A stretch of DNA of 35,194 bases. Origin: Deltaproteobacteria bacterium (GTDB lineage Bacteria; Desulfobacterota; Desulfobulbia; Desulfobulbales; JAJRZW01). The position numbers and the translations under genes were made by a program. Position 1 is the stretch's first letter; each line of letters starts with the position of its first letter. The DNA lies in assembly GCA_024275015.1 (NCBI GenBank), contig JAJRZW010000033.1, positions 1-35,194 on the forward strand, read 5' to 3'. The notes under the pieces were generated by a model. It was given only the letters and a program-made list of their open reading frames with translations. It did no database searches and had not been told where the DNA came from. Shown piece by piece: positions 7,351-13,753 of this stretch.

Positions 7351-8550
7351 ATGACCGAAACCAACCCCGATTCCTCCACCCTGCCCCGGGAAGCGACAAG
7401 GATATTTTTAGATGACGGCCAGGAGTTGATTATCCTCGGCGCCGCCCATGTCTCAAGGACCTCGGCCCGCCTTGCCGCGGACCTGGTCAAGGACCTGGCC
7501 CCTGATTCAGTCTGCCTTGAACTTGACCCGCAGCGTTACGCCGCCCTTAAAGACGAAGACCGCTTCCGCAAACTGAACCTCAAGGAGATCATCAGGAAAA
7601 AACAGGTGGCAACCCTGCTGGTAAACCTGGTCCTGGCCTCGTTCCAGCGCCGCCTGGGCGACAAACTCGGAATCAAACCGGGAGAGGAACAATTGGCCGC
7701 GGCAAAGGCGGCGGATGATAACAATATCCCAGTCCACCTCTGCGACCGCGATATCCGTATCACCCTCAAACGGGCCTGGCACGGGACCTCCTGGTGGAAA
7801 AAGGCCATCCTCGCCGCCTCTCTACTCGGCAGTCTCTTTGCCACCGAAGAGATCACCGAAGAAAAGATAGAGAAACTCAAGGACAGCGACCTGCTCTCGG
7901 AAATGCTGGCGGAAATGGCCCGGGATCTCCCGGAGACCAAGAAAATCCTCATTGACGAGCGTGACGTCTTCATGGCCGAACAGATCAAGGCCGCGGCCGG
8001 GAAAAGAACCATTGCCATTGTCGGCGCCGGTCATGTACCGGGCCTTATCCGCGCCATCGGTCACGACTACCGTGACCGGATGAAGGAACTCAACCGCATC
8101 CCGGAATCGGGGACAATGATAAAGACCCTCGGCTGGTCGATCCCGGCGGCGATTATCGCCGCCGTCACCGCCATCGGCATCAGGCACGGCGCCGCCAGCG
8201 CCGCCGACAACGTGAGCTACTGGATATTAGCCAACGCCATTCCCGCCGGAATCGGCGCCGCCGCCGCCCTGGCCCATCCCCTGACCATCATCGCCGGTTT
8301 TGCCGCCGCTCCCCTTACCAGCCTGACCCCGGTCATCGGCGCCGGTTATGTAACCGCCTTTGTCCAGGCCCTGCTTGTGCCGCCGCTGGTGGAAGAGCTC
8401 GAAAACGTCCTCACCGACATGGGCCGCATGAGCGCCTGGTGGAAAAACCGTTTGCTGCGGATTCTTCTGGTATTTGTCTTCACCAGCATCGGCAGCCTGA
8501 TCGGCACCTGGATCGGTGGGGTAAAAATATTTCACAACCTCGTTGTTTGA
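7351..8550 (+). CDS. TraB/PrgY-family membrane protein
   Basis: 399 residues. The N-terminal half is a TraB domain: LIILGAAHVSRTSA near 27-40 with the conserved His, VCLELDPQRY near 51-60 with the conserved Glu, and VGAGHVPGL near 225-233. TraB, PrgY and GumN-like (Tiki-related) proteins share these residues and are thought to be metal-dependent proteases or pheromone-binding proteins. The C-terminal third has several hydrophobic segments (about 253-270, 290-312, 315-345, 370-390) indicating a polytopic membrane anchor, as in the archaeal/bacterial TraB type. The ATG follows the acyl-CoA ligase stop by 2 bases. The role with the ligase is unknown; a link to lipid or envelope metabolism is only inference. 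Confidence 0.85.
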   Translation: MTETNPDSSTLPREATRIFLDDGQELIILGAAHVSRTSARLAADLVKDLAPDSVCLELDPQRYAALKDEDRFRKLNLKEIIRKKQVATLLVNLVLASFQRRLGDKLGIKPGEEQLAAAKAADDNNIPVHLCDRDIRITLKRAWHGTSWWKKAILAASLLGSLFATEEITEEKIEKLKDSDLLSEMLAEMARDLPETKKILIDERDVFMAEQIKAAAGKRTIAIVGAGHVPGLIRAIGHDYRDRMKELNRIPESGTMIKTLGWSIPAAIIAAVTAIGIRHGAASAADNVSYWILANAIPAGIGAAAALAHPLTIIAGFAAAPLTSLTPVIGAGYVTAFVQALLVPPLVEELENVLTDMGRMSAWWKNRLLRILLVFVFTSIGSLIGTWIGGVKIFHNLVV

Positions 8551-8555
8551 GGGCA

Positions 8556-8636
8556 TAACCCGAGTTAGGAATTTCAGCAGCTGGCCGCGAGGCGAAGCCG
8601 TCCCGGATGCATGATTCTATTCATGAATCCGGGATC
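8556..8636 (+). repeat. Motif C repeat with downstream hairpin
   Basis: TAACCCGAGTTAGGAATTTCAGCAGC closely matches the segment nested in the repeat at 19453-19515. It is followed by an inverted repeat, CCCGGAT(g)CATGA / TTCATG(a)ATCCGGG (8604-8635), which could act as a terminator-like hairpin for the ligase-traB pair. There is no T-run. Confidence 0.45.
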
Positions 8637-8690
8637 GAACTAAAAAAACATTTCTTTAAAACCACATGTTAACGAAGACGGAGCGAGACC

Positions 8691-9005
8691 TTGACTGATA
8701 AAAAAAAGCTGACTCCGTCCCAGATCCGCCATCTGCGCGGTCTGGGACACCACCTGAAACCAAAGGTCTTCATCGGCCGTAACGGCATTGACACAAACCT
8801 GCTTAAAAGCCTGGACGACAATATCCGGGCCCACGAGCTGATCAAGGTGAAAATCGGTGAAAATGCCCCAATGGGACGCAAGGAAACGGCAGCGGAACTG
8901 GCAGAGGCCGCCAGCTGTGAACTGGCGCAGATAATAGGCCGGGTGGCCCTGCTCTATCGTGCCAATCCCGACCTGCCTCCGGACCGGCGTGTCCTCCTGG
9001 CGTAG
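8691..9005 (+). CDS. yhbY: YhbY (CRS1-YhbY) ribosome-associated RNA-binding protein
   Basis: 104 residues, the typical size. YhbY is a small IF3-C-like RNA-binding protein that associates with pre-50S subunits. Motifs are LTPSQIRHLRGLGHHLKPKVFIGRNG at 7-32 (family signature LTxxQrxxLRxxAHxLkPvvqIGkxG), then LIKVKIGENAP and the C-terminal QIIGRVALLYR. The start must be TTG at 8691: GGAG lies 7 bases upstream, and the next in-frame ATG is well inside the domain. It is separated from the traB-like gene by 140 bp containing repeat C, so it is probably its own transcription unit. Confidence 0.92.
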   Translation: MTDKKKLTPSQIRHLRGLGHHLKPKVFIGRNGIDTNLLKSLDDNIRAHELIKVKIGENAPMGRKETAAELAEAASCELAQIIGRVALLYRANPDLPPDRRVLLA

Positions 9006-9029
9006 GGTCTAATTCAAGACACCCCTTGC

Positions 9030-9501
9030 ATCCCCAATTGGCGACCAGCCTGACGGCGAGGTCAAGAAGATTAAGGATGCCGGGGGGGGTACGCATGACC
9101 TCGTCGGCACCAAGGACCTGCGCAACCTGGAGAAACTCGAGACTACCGAGCTTGCCGCCGGAAATGGCGATGATCGGCAGGTGGGGGAAGTCCCCCTTTA
9201 GTTCCGCGATTGACTCCAGGCCGTCTTTTTCCGGCATCAGGATATCGGTGATGACGAAATCCGCCTGGTCCCGCCGAAAACGATCAAGCCCTTCCCGGCC
9301 GTTTTAGGCCAGAACCACCTCTATCATTCCCCGCTATCATGCCATCTGGACCGCAACCCGGGCTGATGCACGATGTTTCAACCAGATGCATCAAGGACCT
9401 CGAAGCCGTCACGGATCCAGGGAAAAGACATTCCAGACGCCCTGAACCCGTTTCAGCTCAGGGACAAATCTCAGCATGGCAGAATCAGACATGGCAATCA
9501 T
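9030..9501 (-). pseudogene. Decayed response-regulator receiver gene
   Basis: On the minus strand a receiver domain is readable but broken. From 9328 downward one frame gives MIEVVLA, a TAA stop at 9307-9305, then NGREGLDRFRRDQADFVITD with the phospho-acceptor Asp (VITDILMPEKDGL), HLPIIAISGG and LGADEVMRTP, which is the expected beta4-beta5 order although the usual TKP lysine is lost. Upstream, a different frame gives RDGFEVLDASG, and a third gives MSDSAMLRF near 9490, like the N-termini of CheY-type proteins. Frameshifts and a nonsense codon therefore split the gene. The first ATG (9501) overlaps the radical SAM stop as TGATG, suggesting it was once the downstream gene of that operon. Confidence 0.75.
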
Positions 9502-10508
9502 CAGCAGAACTCAAGGCAACCCCTTGAGATCGTATCTGAAAACAAGATTTCTACTCCGTCCCCAAGGCCAAAATAAAATAATTTCTTAAGGTTGTGATTG
9601 CCCTGGCCACGCAGGGCGGACTCGTCCCGACGGTTGACCACAAGCCGTCCCCTGCCCCGCCTTTCCTTTAAAAGACTCCGGGCCTGACGAAAAAGCATCC
9701 GTGAATAGACCAGTTCACCAAAGGCGGGATGCCAGGGACCGGCAAGAACCTTTGCAAAAAGCCCGGCCTCGGGTTGCAGGCCGCAACGGATTACCCGAAC
9801 CCCGGACGAGACAAAGATCTCCCGCACCCGAACCGAAAGCGACAGTGCCCGTTGAAGATTTAAAGGCCGATACTCTCCCGCCTTCCAGAGACGGGCAAGC
9901 CCGGTGCCTGATATCACCAGGACCGGATAGATCCGGGCGATATCAGGCCGCAGGTCTGATATCGCCCGGATTCCGGCAAGAATTGAGGCGGTAGTCTCCC
10001 CGGGCAGACCCAGCATCATCTGCACCCCGGCAATAAACCCCCACTCTTTAAGCCGTCTGACGGCGGCAACGGCGCAGGCGGCATCATGACCGCGACCGCA
10101 GCGTTCAAGGGTGTCATCCCGAAGCGACTGTATCCCGACCTCAACCGTTCGCACCCCGGCGGCGCGGATGAATTCAAGCCGGTCATCATCAAGAAAGTCC
10201 GGTCGGGTTGAAATCCGCACCGAATCGACCCTGCCGTCGGCTAAAAACGGCGCCACCGCCCCCAGGAGCCGGGCCTGCTGACCATGATCGATGGCGGTGA
10301 AACTGCCGCCGAAAAAGGCGACTTCCACCTGCCCCCGGCCCCGGCTGCGGCTGGCAAGCCAGGTATTTATGGTCGTTACGATCCCGGCCGTGGACGGCAG
10401 GCCCGAGGTGCCGTTAATACTGTTCTGGTCGCAAAAAATACAGCGAAAGGGACAGCCATGATGACTGATAAAAATGGGGATGACCAGGGGCCGGGGGAGA
10501 TCAGTCAT
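9501..10508 (-). CDS. Elp3-like radical SAM protein (COG1243 type)
   Basis: 335 residues. The radical SAM motif is Cys19-Cys23-Cys26 (CPFRCIFCDQ) preceded by IPIFISHHG, which is characteristic of the Elp3-like/YhcC radical SAM group. Further features are VEVAFFGGSFTAID (GG motif), RISTRPDFLDDDRLEF, TVEVGIQSLRDDTLERCGRGH and GVQMMLGLPGET. It lacks the acetyltransferase domain of true Elp3, so its substrate, perhaps tRNA, is not established. ATG at 10508 overlaps the rnc stop (10501-10503) by 8 bp with AAAGG upstream, so it is coupled to rnc. Longer in-frame extensions run through rnc and were not used. Confidence 0.85.
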   Translation of the reverse strand: MTDLPRPLVIPIFISHHGCPFRCIFCDQNSINGTSGLPSTAGIVTTINTWLASRSRGRGQVEVAFFGGSFTAIDHGQQARLLGAVAPFLADGRVDSVRISTRPDFLDDDRLEFIRAAGVRTVEVGIQSLRDDTLERCGRGHDAACAVAAVRRLKEWGFIAGVQMMLGLPGETTASILAGIRAISDLRPDIARIYPVLVISGTGLARLWKAGEYRPLNLQRALSLSVRVREIFVSSGVRVIRCGLQPEAGLFAKVLAGPWHPAFGELVYSRMLFRQARSLLKERRGRGRLVVNRRDESALRGQGNHNLKKLFYFGLGDGVEILFSDTISRGCLEFC

Positions 10509-11229
10509 CGGCCTTTTCAAGGATCTCGAGGGCCCCGGCCGCTGCCGCCTGTTCCGCCTTTTTCTTGCTCCCGGCCTCGCCGTAAGCCAAGATATCTCCC
10601 TTAAGACGGACGGCGACCCGAAAAAGTTTTTCATGATCAGGACCGCTCTCGCCCTCGGTGGTATAAAACGGCGCTTCACCGAGACGTTCCTGGGTCACCT
10701 CCTGAAGACGGGTCTTGGCGTCAAGGCTGTTGATCGCCCGCTTCTGGTCCTCCACCCGGGGGATAAAAATCCTCTCAATCATGGCGTTTACCACCTCATA
10801 GCCGCCATCGACAAACACCGCGCCGCAAACGGCCTCAAAGGCACAGGAGAGGATCGAACTCTTGTCACGGCCGTGGGAGATGTCCTCGCCACGGCCTAAA
10901 AAAAGATATCGTCCCAGATCCATGTCCCGGGCCACTTCCGCCAGATGAACCTCGTTAACCAGGGAGGAGCGCAGACGGGTAAGTTCTCCCTCACGCATTT
11001 CAGGATAACGCCGGTAAAGCAGGTGAGCGACGCATAGCCCGAGAACCGCGTCCCCCAAAAACTCAAGATTCTCATTGTCCACCCCGCCGCCGCCGCGCTC
11101 AAAGGCGTAGGAACGATGGATCAGGGCCTGCTGCAGATGAACAAGATCGCTGAAACGATAGTCAATCAAATCTTCAAGCAGGGTAAGAAGTGCCTCGTTT
11201 TCTCCGGTCATGGCGGCGATAAAGCTCAT
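10501..11229 (-). CDS. rnc: Ribonuclease III
   Basis: 242 residues, full length. An RNase III domain (about 12-160) is followed by a dsRNA-binding domain (about 168-238, ending GSKKKAEQAAAAGALEILE). It cleaves double-stranded RNA such as rRNA precursors. The signature ENLEFLGDAVL gives Glu53, Glu56 and Asp60. The second metal-ligand helix reads SILSCAFEA: Glu132 matches E. coli Glu117, but the position of E. coli Asp114 is Cys129, confirmed in the DNA (TGT). The ATG at 11229 has AGGAG 5 bases upstream. The gene is the first of a two-gene unit with the radical SAM protein. The altered residue does not by itself show loss of activity. Confidence 0.94.
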   Translation of the reverse strand: MSFIAAMTGENEALLTLLEDLIDYRFSDLVHLQQALIHRSYAFERGGGGVDNENLEFLGDAVLGLCVAHLLYRRYPEMREGELTRLRSSLVNEVHLAEVARDMDLGRYLFLGRGEDISHGRDKSSILSCAFEAVCGAVFVDGGYEVVNAMIERIFIPRVEDQKRAINSLDAKTRLQEVTQERLGEAPFYTTEGESGPDHEKLFRVAVRLKGDILAYGEAGSKKKAEQAAAAGALEILEKADD

Positions 11230-11282
11230 TTTTTCTCCTGCGACCTCCCCGGCCTATCGCGATCCGGGTGGTAGTTTTACCC

Positions 11283-11312
11283 TTGTAAAATCCATAAAAC
11301 TATGTTTAGAAT
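11283..11312 (+). promoter_or_regulatory. Sigma70-like promoter candidate for tRNA-Cys
   Basis: TTGTAA, 18 bases, TAGAAT reads as a reasonable -35/-10 pair about 75 bases before the tRNA, in AT-rich DNA between divergent rnc and the tRNA. Confidence 0.35.
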
Positions 11313-11387
11313 TACGGCCCGTAAAAAATGCGTATCCAAGGCAGAAGAATCTATTCCCGCCGCGGATATCAGGCAAGATATTTTTTC

Positions 11388-11463
11388 GGCGGCGTAGCCA
11401 AGTGGCTAAGGCAGTGGTCTGCAAAACCATTATTCATCGGTTCGACTCCGATCGCCGCCTCCA
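11388..11463 (+). tRNA. tRNA-Cys (GCA anticodon)
   Basis: A complete cloverleaf can be drawn. The acceptor stem GGCGGCG pairs with CGCCGCC. The D-arm is AGCCAAGTGGCTAAGGC. The anticodon arm GTGGT CTGCAAA ACCAT gives anticodon GCA. The T-arm ATCGG TTCGACT CCGAT is perfect. The discriminator base is T, as required for cysteine tRNA, and the CCA is encoded. It is followed at once by a strong terminator, so it is transcribed as a single-gene unit. Confidence 0.97.
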
Positions 11464-11470
11464 GTAAGAC

Positions 11471-11513
11471 AAAGCGGCTGTCCGGTGACAATCACCGGAC
11501 AGCCGCTTTTTTC
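11471..11513 (+). terminator. Intrinsic terminator after tRNA-Cys
   Basis: A 16-bp perfect stem, AGCGGCTGTCCGGTGA / TCACCGGACAGCCGCT, with loop CAA is followed by TTTTTTCTT and preceded by an A-run. This is a textbook rho-independent terminator. Confidence 0.93.
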
Positions 11514-11533
11514 TTATCGCCTTTGTTTATGGA

Positions 11534-11637
11534 GTCGTAACAATTCCCCGCTCCGGCTGAAAACGACGATTTCCGGACGCCGTGCGGTGCTTTTTCCGGA
11601 AATCGCTGAAGACGCCTCCGCGGGGACTTGTTACGAC
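11534..11637. repeat. Family B MITE-like repeat, intact copy
   Basis: The 104-bp element has terminal inverted repeats GTCGTAACAATTCCCCGC and GCGGGGACTTGTTACGAC (18 bp, one mismatch). An internal inverted repeat GATTTCCGG...CCGGAAATC lies in the middle. It sits between the tRNA terminator and the 3' end of the CheZ-like gene (stop at 11661). A diverged copy with an insertion is at 19391-19566. No ORF or transposase is inside. Confidence 0.75.
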
Positions 11638-11660
11638 TTCATATTTGTTCATTCACTCGG

Positions 11661-13082
11661 TCAAAACCCGAACTCCTCAAGCATACTGTTGACCATTTCC
11701 TGATCAAGATTACCGCTGTCACCAGTGACCTCGTTATCGAGGCTAACCCCACCGAGATAGCGGTCAACCTCGTCCTGGGCCAGCCTGCGGCTCTCTTCAA
11801 CGGTGATGGAAGTATCCTTCTCCTTGCTTTTGATCCTGGCCCCGAAAGACACCACCAGGGCAAGAAGCTGAACCTGGAAATCGGACAGGAGCTTGATGAT
11901 CTTCATGATCTGCTGCCCGGAAAGATCCTGAAAGCTCAGGACCTCGGTAATCTTGGAGGTATCGACATTGATCCCGCTGGCCTTGGCAAAAGCGTCTTCA
12001 ATCTTAGCAAAAATTGCGGCCTGGTCCTCAAAGGTCATCACGCTCATGTTCGCGGACACAGCCGCCGGAGCAGTCCTGCACATCTCGTCCAGCCGGTCAA
12101 GACGGGCGAGAATCTCTTCCCGGTCACCACTGCCAGCCCCTTCCCCGGCCCCGTCCGCCGCCTCTTTTTGCCGGGCCTCAAGGGGAATACTGTTATCAAG
12201 AAAAATCGCGGCCCGGTTCTTGTCCATATTCTTCAGGAGATTAACCGTGGTCGGATCGGAACAATTGTCCGCCATGGCACCGAAGAGTTCCGGAAGGGGC
12301 ACGGGGAGGAAATTATCGCCGTCAGGAAGCATCCCGCTGATCCTGCGGTTAAGATCAGCGTCAAAACCACCCGGGTTAAAAGACTCTGCCACCTTTTCCC
12401 GGGCCGTGGTTATATGACCCTTGACCGCCTCATTGGTACACAACTCATACATGGTCTGCAACACCGTATCGATATCAAATTCATAGGTCGCGGCCTCCGG
12501 ATCCGGGGATACGGAAAGATCAAGCCCGGCAACCATGTCCCTGATCGCGGCAATCTCAGCGGCCGGCGGCGGCGTAGTCACGGCGGATTCGTCTCCGTCC
12601 GGATTCGCCACCACCTGAAAGGCCCGATGTTCCTTAAGGAAAGAGAGAAGGTCCTTGACCTCACTGGTCTGATCCTGAACCTTTTCCACCTGGTCAAGGA
12701 TGTCCATGGTCGCCTTTTCGGTCATGGTGACGATATCACGGAGCTTGGCCTTGGCGTCTTCGATCTTCTCCCCGGCCTCGTCGAGCTCGGTCCGTTTCTT
12801 CCGGCGATCCTCGGCCGGCAGACTCATCATTGAGGCGGAGAGGTTCTTGGCCATATGGCCGATGTCGTTAAAAACATCCCGGGAGATCTCCTTGTAATAA
12901 TCGTCCCCGGAATCTTTTGCCACCACTGCCGCGCCGTTGCCCTCAGTGGCGACTATCTTCTCAACCACCCTGACGGCGCTGTTTTCCCCGTTGCCGGTAA
13001 CGGTAATATTATATATCGCCTCCCCGGTGGGGATACGAAAACTGCCCTGACAAAGCTCAAGATTTATTTCCGGTTTTTCCAT
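11661..13082 (-). CDS. CheZ-type CheY-P phosphatase, enlarged
   Basis: 473 residues, about twice E. coli CheZ (214). The C-terminal FQDLSGQQI (384-392) holds Asp386 and Gln390, matching the catalytic Asp143 and Gln147 of CheZ in DLTGQ. The chain ends DQEMVNSMLEEFGF, resembling the CheY-binding C-terminal peptide of CheZ (DDLLDSLGF-like). An N-terminal helical stretch (about 62-150: YYKEISRDVFNDIGHMAKNL, then IEDAKAKLRDIVTMTEKATM) looks like the CheZ four-helix bundle. A long insert (about 160-370) of unknown fold separates the two. The ATG at 13082 lies 28 bp after the PilZ stop and has GGTGA upstream; a longer in-frame start at 13172 overlaps the PilZ gene and is less likely. No chemotaxis genes are nearby. 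Confidence 0.85.
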   Translation of the reverse strand: MEKPEINLELCQGSFRIPTGEAIYNITVTGNGENSAVRVVEKIVATEGNGAAVVAKDSGDDYYKEISRDVFNDIGHMAKNLSASMMSLPAEDRRKKRTELDEAGEKIEDAKAKLRDIVTMTEKATMDILDQVEKVQDQTSEVKDLLSFLKEHRAFQVVANPDGDESAVTTPPPAAEIAAIRDMVAGLDLSVSPDPEAATYEFDIDTVLQTMYELCTNEAVKGHITTAREKVAESFNPGGFDADLNRRISGMLPDGDNFLPVPLPELFGAMADNCSDPTTVNLLKNMDKNRAAIFLDNSIPLEARQKEAADGAGEGAGSGDREEILARLDRLDEMCRTAPAAVSANMSVMTFEDQAAIFAKIEDAFAKASGINVDTSKITEVLSFQDLSGQQIMKIIKLLSDFQVQLLALVVSFGARIKSKEKDTSITVEESRRLAQDEVDRYLGGVSLDNEVTGDSGNLDQEMVNSMLEEFGF

Positions 13083-13110
13083 GCCTTCACCGTCCGTCCC
13101 GTTTACCTGA

Positions 13111-13479
13111 TTATTGTACCCTGCCGGTAAAACACACCCCAACCTCGAAGATGCCGCCATCGGCGGGGACACACCACATCACCCGGCTCAGGACGGTCAA
13201 TCTCCCCCGGTCATCAGAATTGCCGGTATACGCCCACTCCTCCCCATCGGCACACCAGCCGTCAAACTCAAGGCGTATCACCATCTGTTCGTTTTTCCAC
13301 GCCTCTTCCGACAGCGCGCAGCGCAGACCGCCTCCACCGATATCAAGCAGTCGCCCCGGGGTCGTTGGCGGGGAGTAGGGAAATTTCCCCTCTTCGAGCA
13401 GCTGATAAAAAAGTTCCGCATCCTTTAACAACCGTTCATACCGGCGTCTTTACCGGCCCAGGTCAGGGTATTGTGACAT
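13111..13479 (-). pseudogene. PilZ-like gene interrupted by in-frame TAA
   Basis: The best start is ATG at 13479 with GGAG six bases upstream, but codon 10 (13452-13450) is TAA. Past it the frame continues RRRYERLLKDAELFYQLLEE and then PGRLLDIGGGGLRCAL, ending GGIFEVGVCFTGRVQ, a PilZ-like beta-barrel pattern. RRYER would be the RxxxR c-di-GMP motif and DIGGGG a weakened DxSxxG. A TTG at 13431 could restart translation to give 106 residues, but it would omit the arginine motif. The rest of the frame is intact, so this is a recent nonsense mutation, a sequencing error or a restart. It lies just upstream of the CheZ-type gene and probably shares its mRNA. Confidence 0.6.
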
Positions 13480-13540
13480 ATCTTTCTCCGTTATGGCCGA
13501 CCGTTAACCTGTGGTCGACGACTTTTCATCCAGCCTATAT

Positions 13541-13689
13541 CAGAGTGTTGAAAAAACCGTCCTGGCTGTTTCAACCGCCGGTTGGATAAAACGAGTTTCA
13601 TCCAACCTCTCGATTTCACCGGTTTTTTTAACCCGGCAAAATCAGCGGCGCGGATATCAGCCGCGACCAGCCCGTTTTTCAACGGACTG
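13541..13689 (+). repeat. Family A MITE-like repeat, full copy
   Basis: The 149-bp copy runs from CAGAGTGTTGAAAAA to TTTTTCAACGGACTG. Hairpin 2 is rebuilt with compensating changes (CCGGTTGGATaaaacgagtttcATCCAACC against GGTTGACC/GGCCAACC in other copies), so the stem is kept although the bases differ. No clear target duplication flanks it. It lies between the 3' end of the TonB receptor gene and the 5' end of the PilZ gene. Confidence 0.85.
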
Positions 13690-13753
13690 AAGATAATATG
13701 TCGAGCTAAAAAGATGCGCTACGACGCAGCAGATCAAAATTCTTACGACGCCA

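Noticed and set aside
11628-12833. 401-codon plus-strand frame opposite the CheZ-type gene
   Set aside because: Antisense shadow; the minus-strand frame has clear CheZ motifs and this one has none.
13083-13172. Longer start for the CheZ-type gene at 13172
   Set aside because: It would overlap the upstream PilZ frame, has no ribosome binding site, and the added residues resemble nothing.
13450-13452. TAA in the PilZ gene as a recoded codon
   Set aside because: Selenocysteine uses UGA and pyrrolysine UAG; UAA is not a known recoding codon in this group and no structural element was seen.
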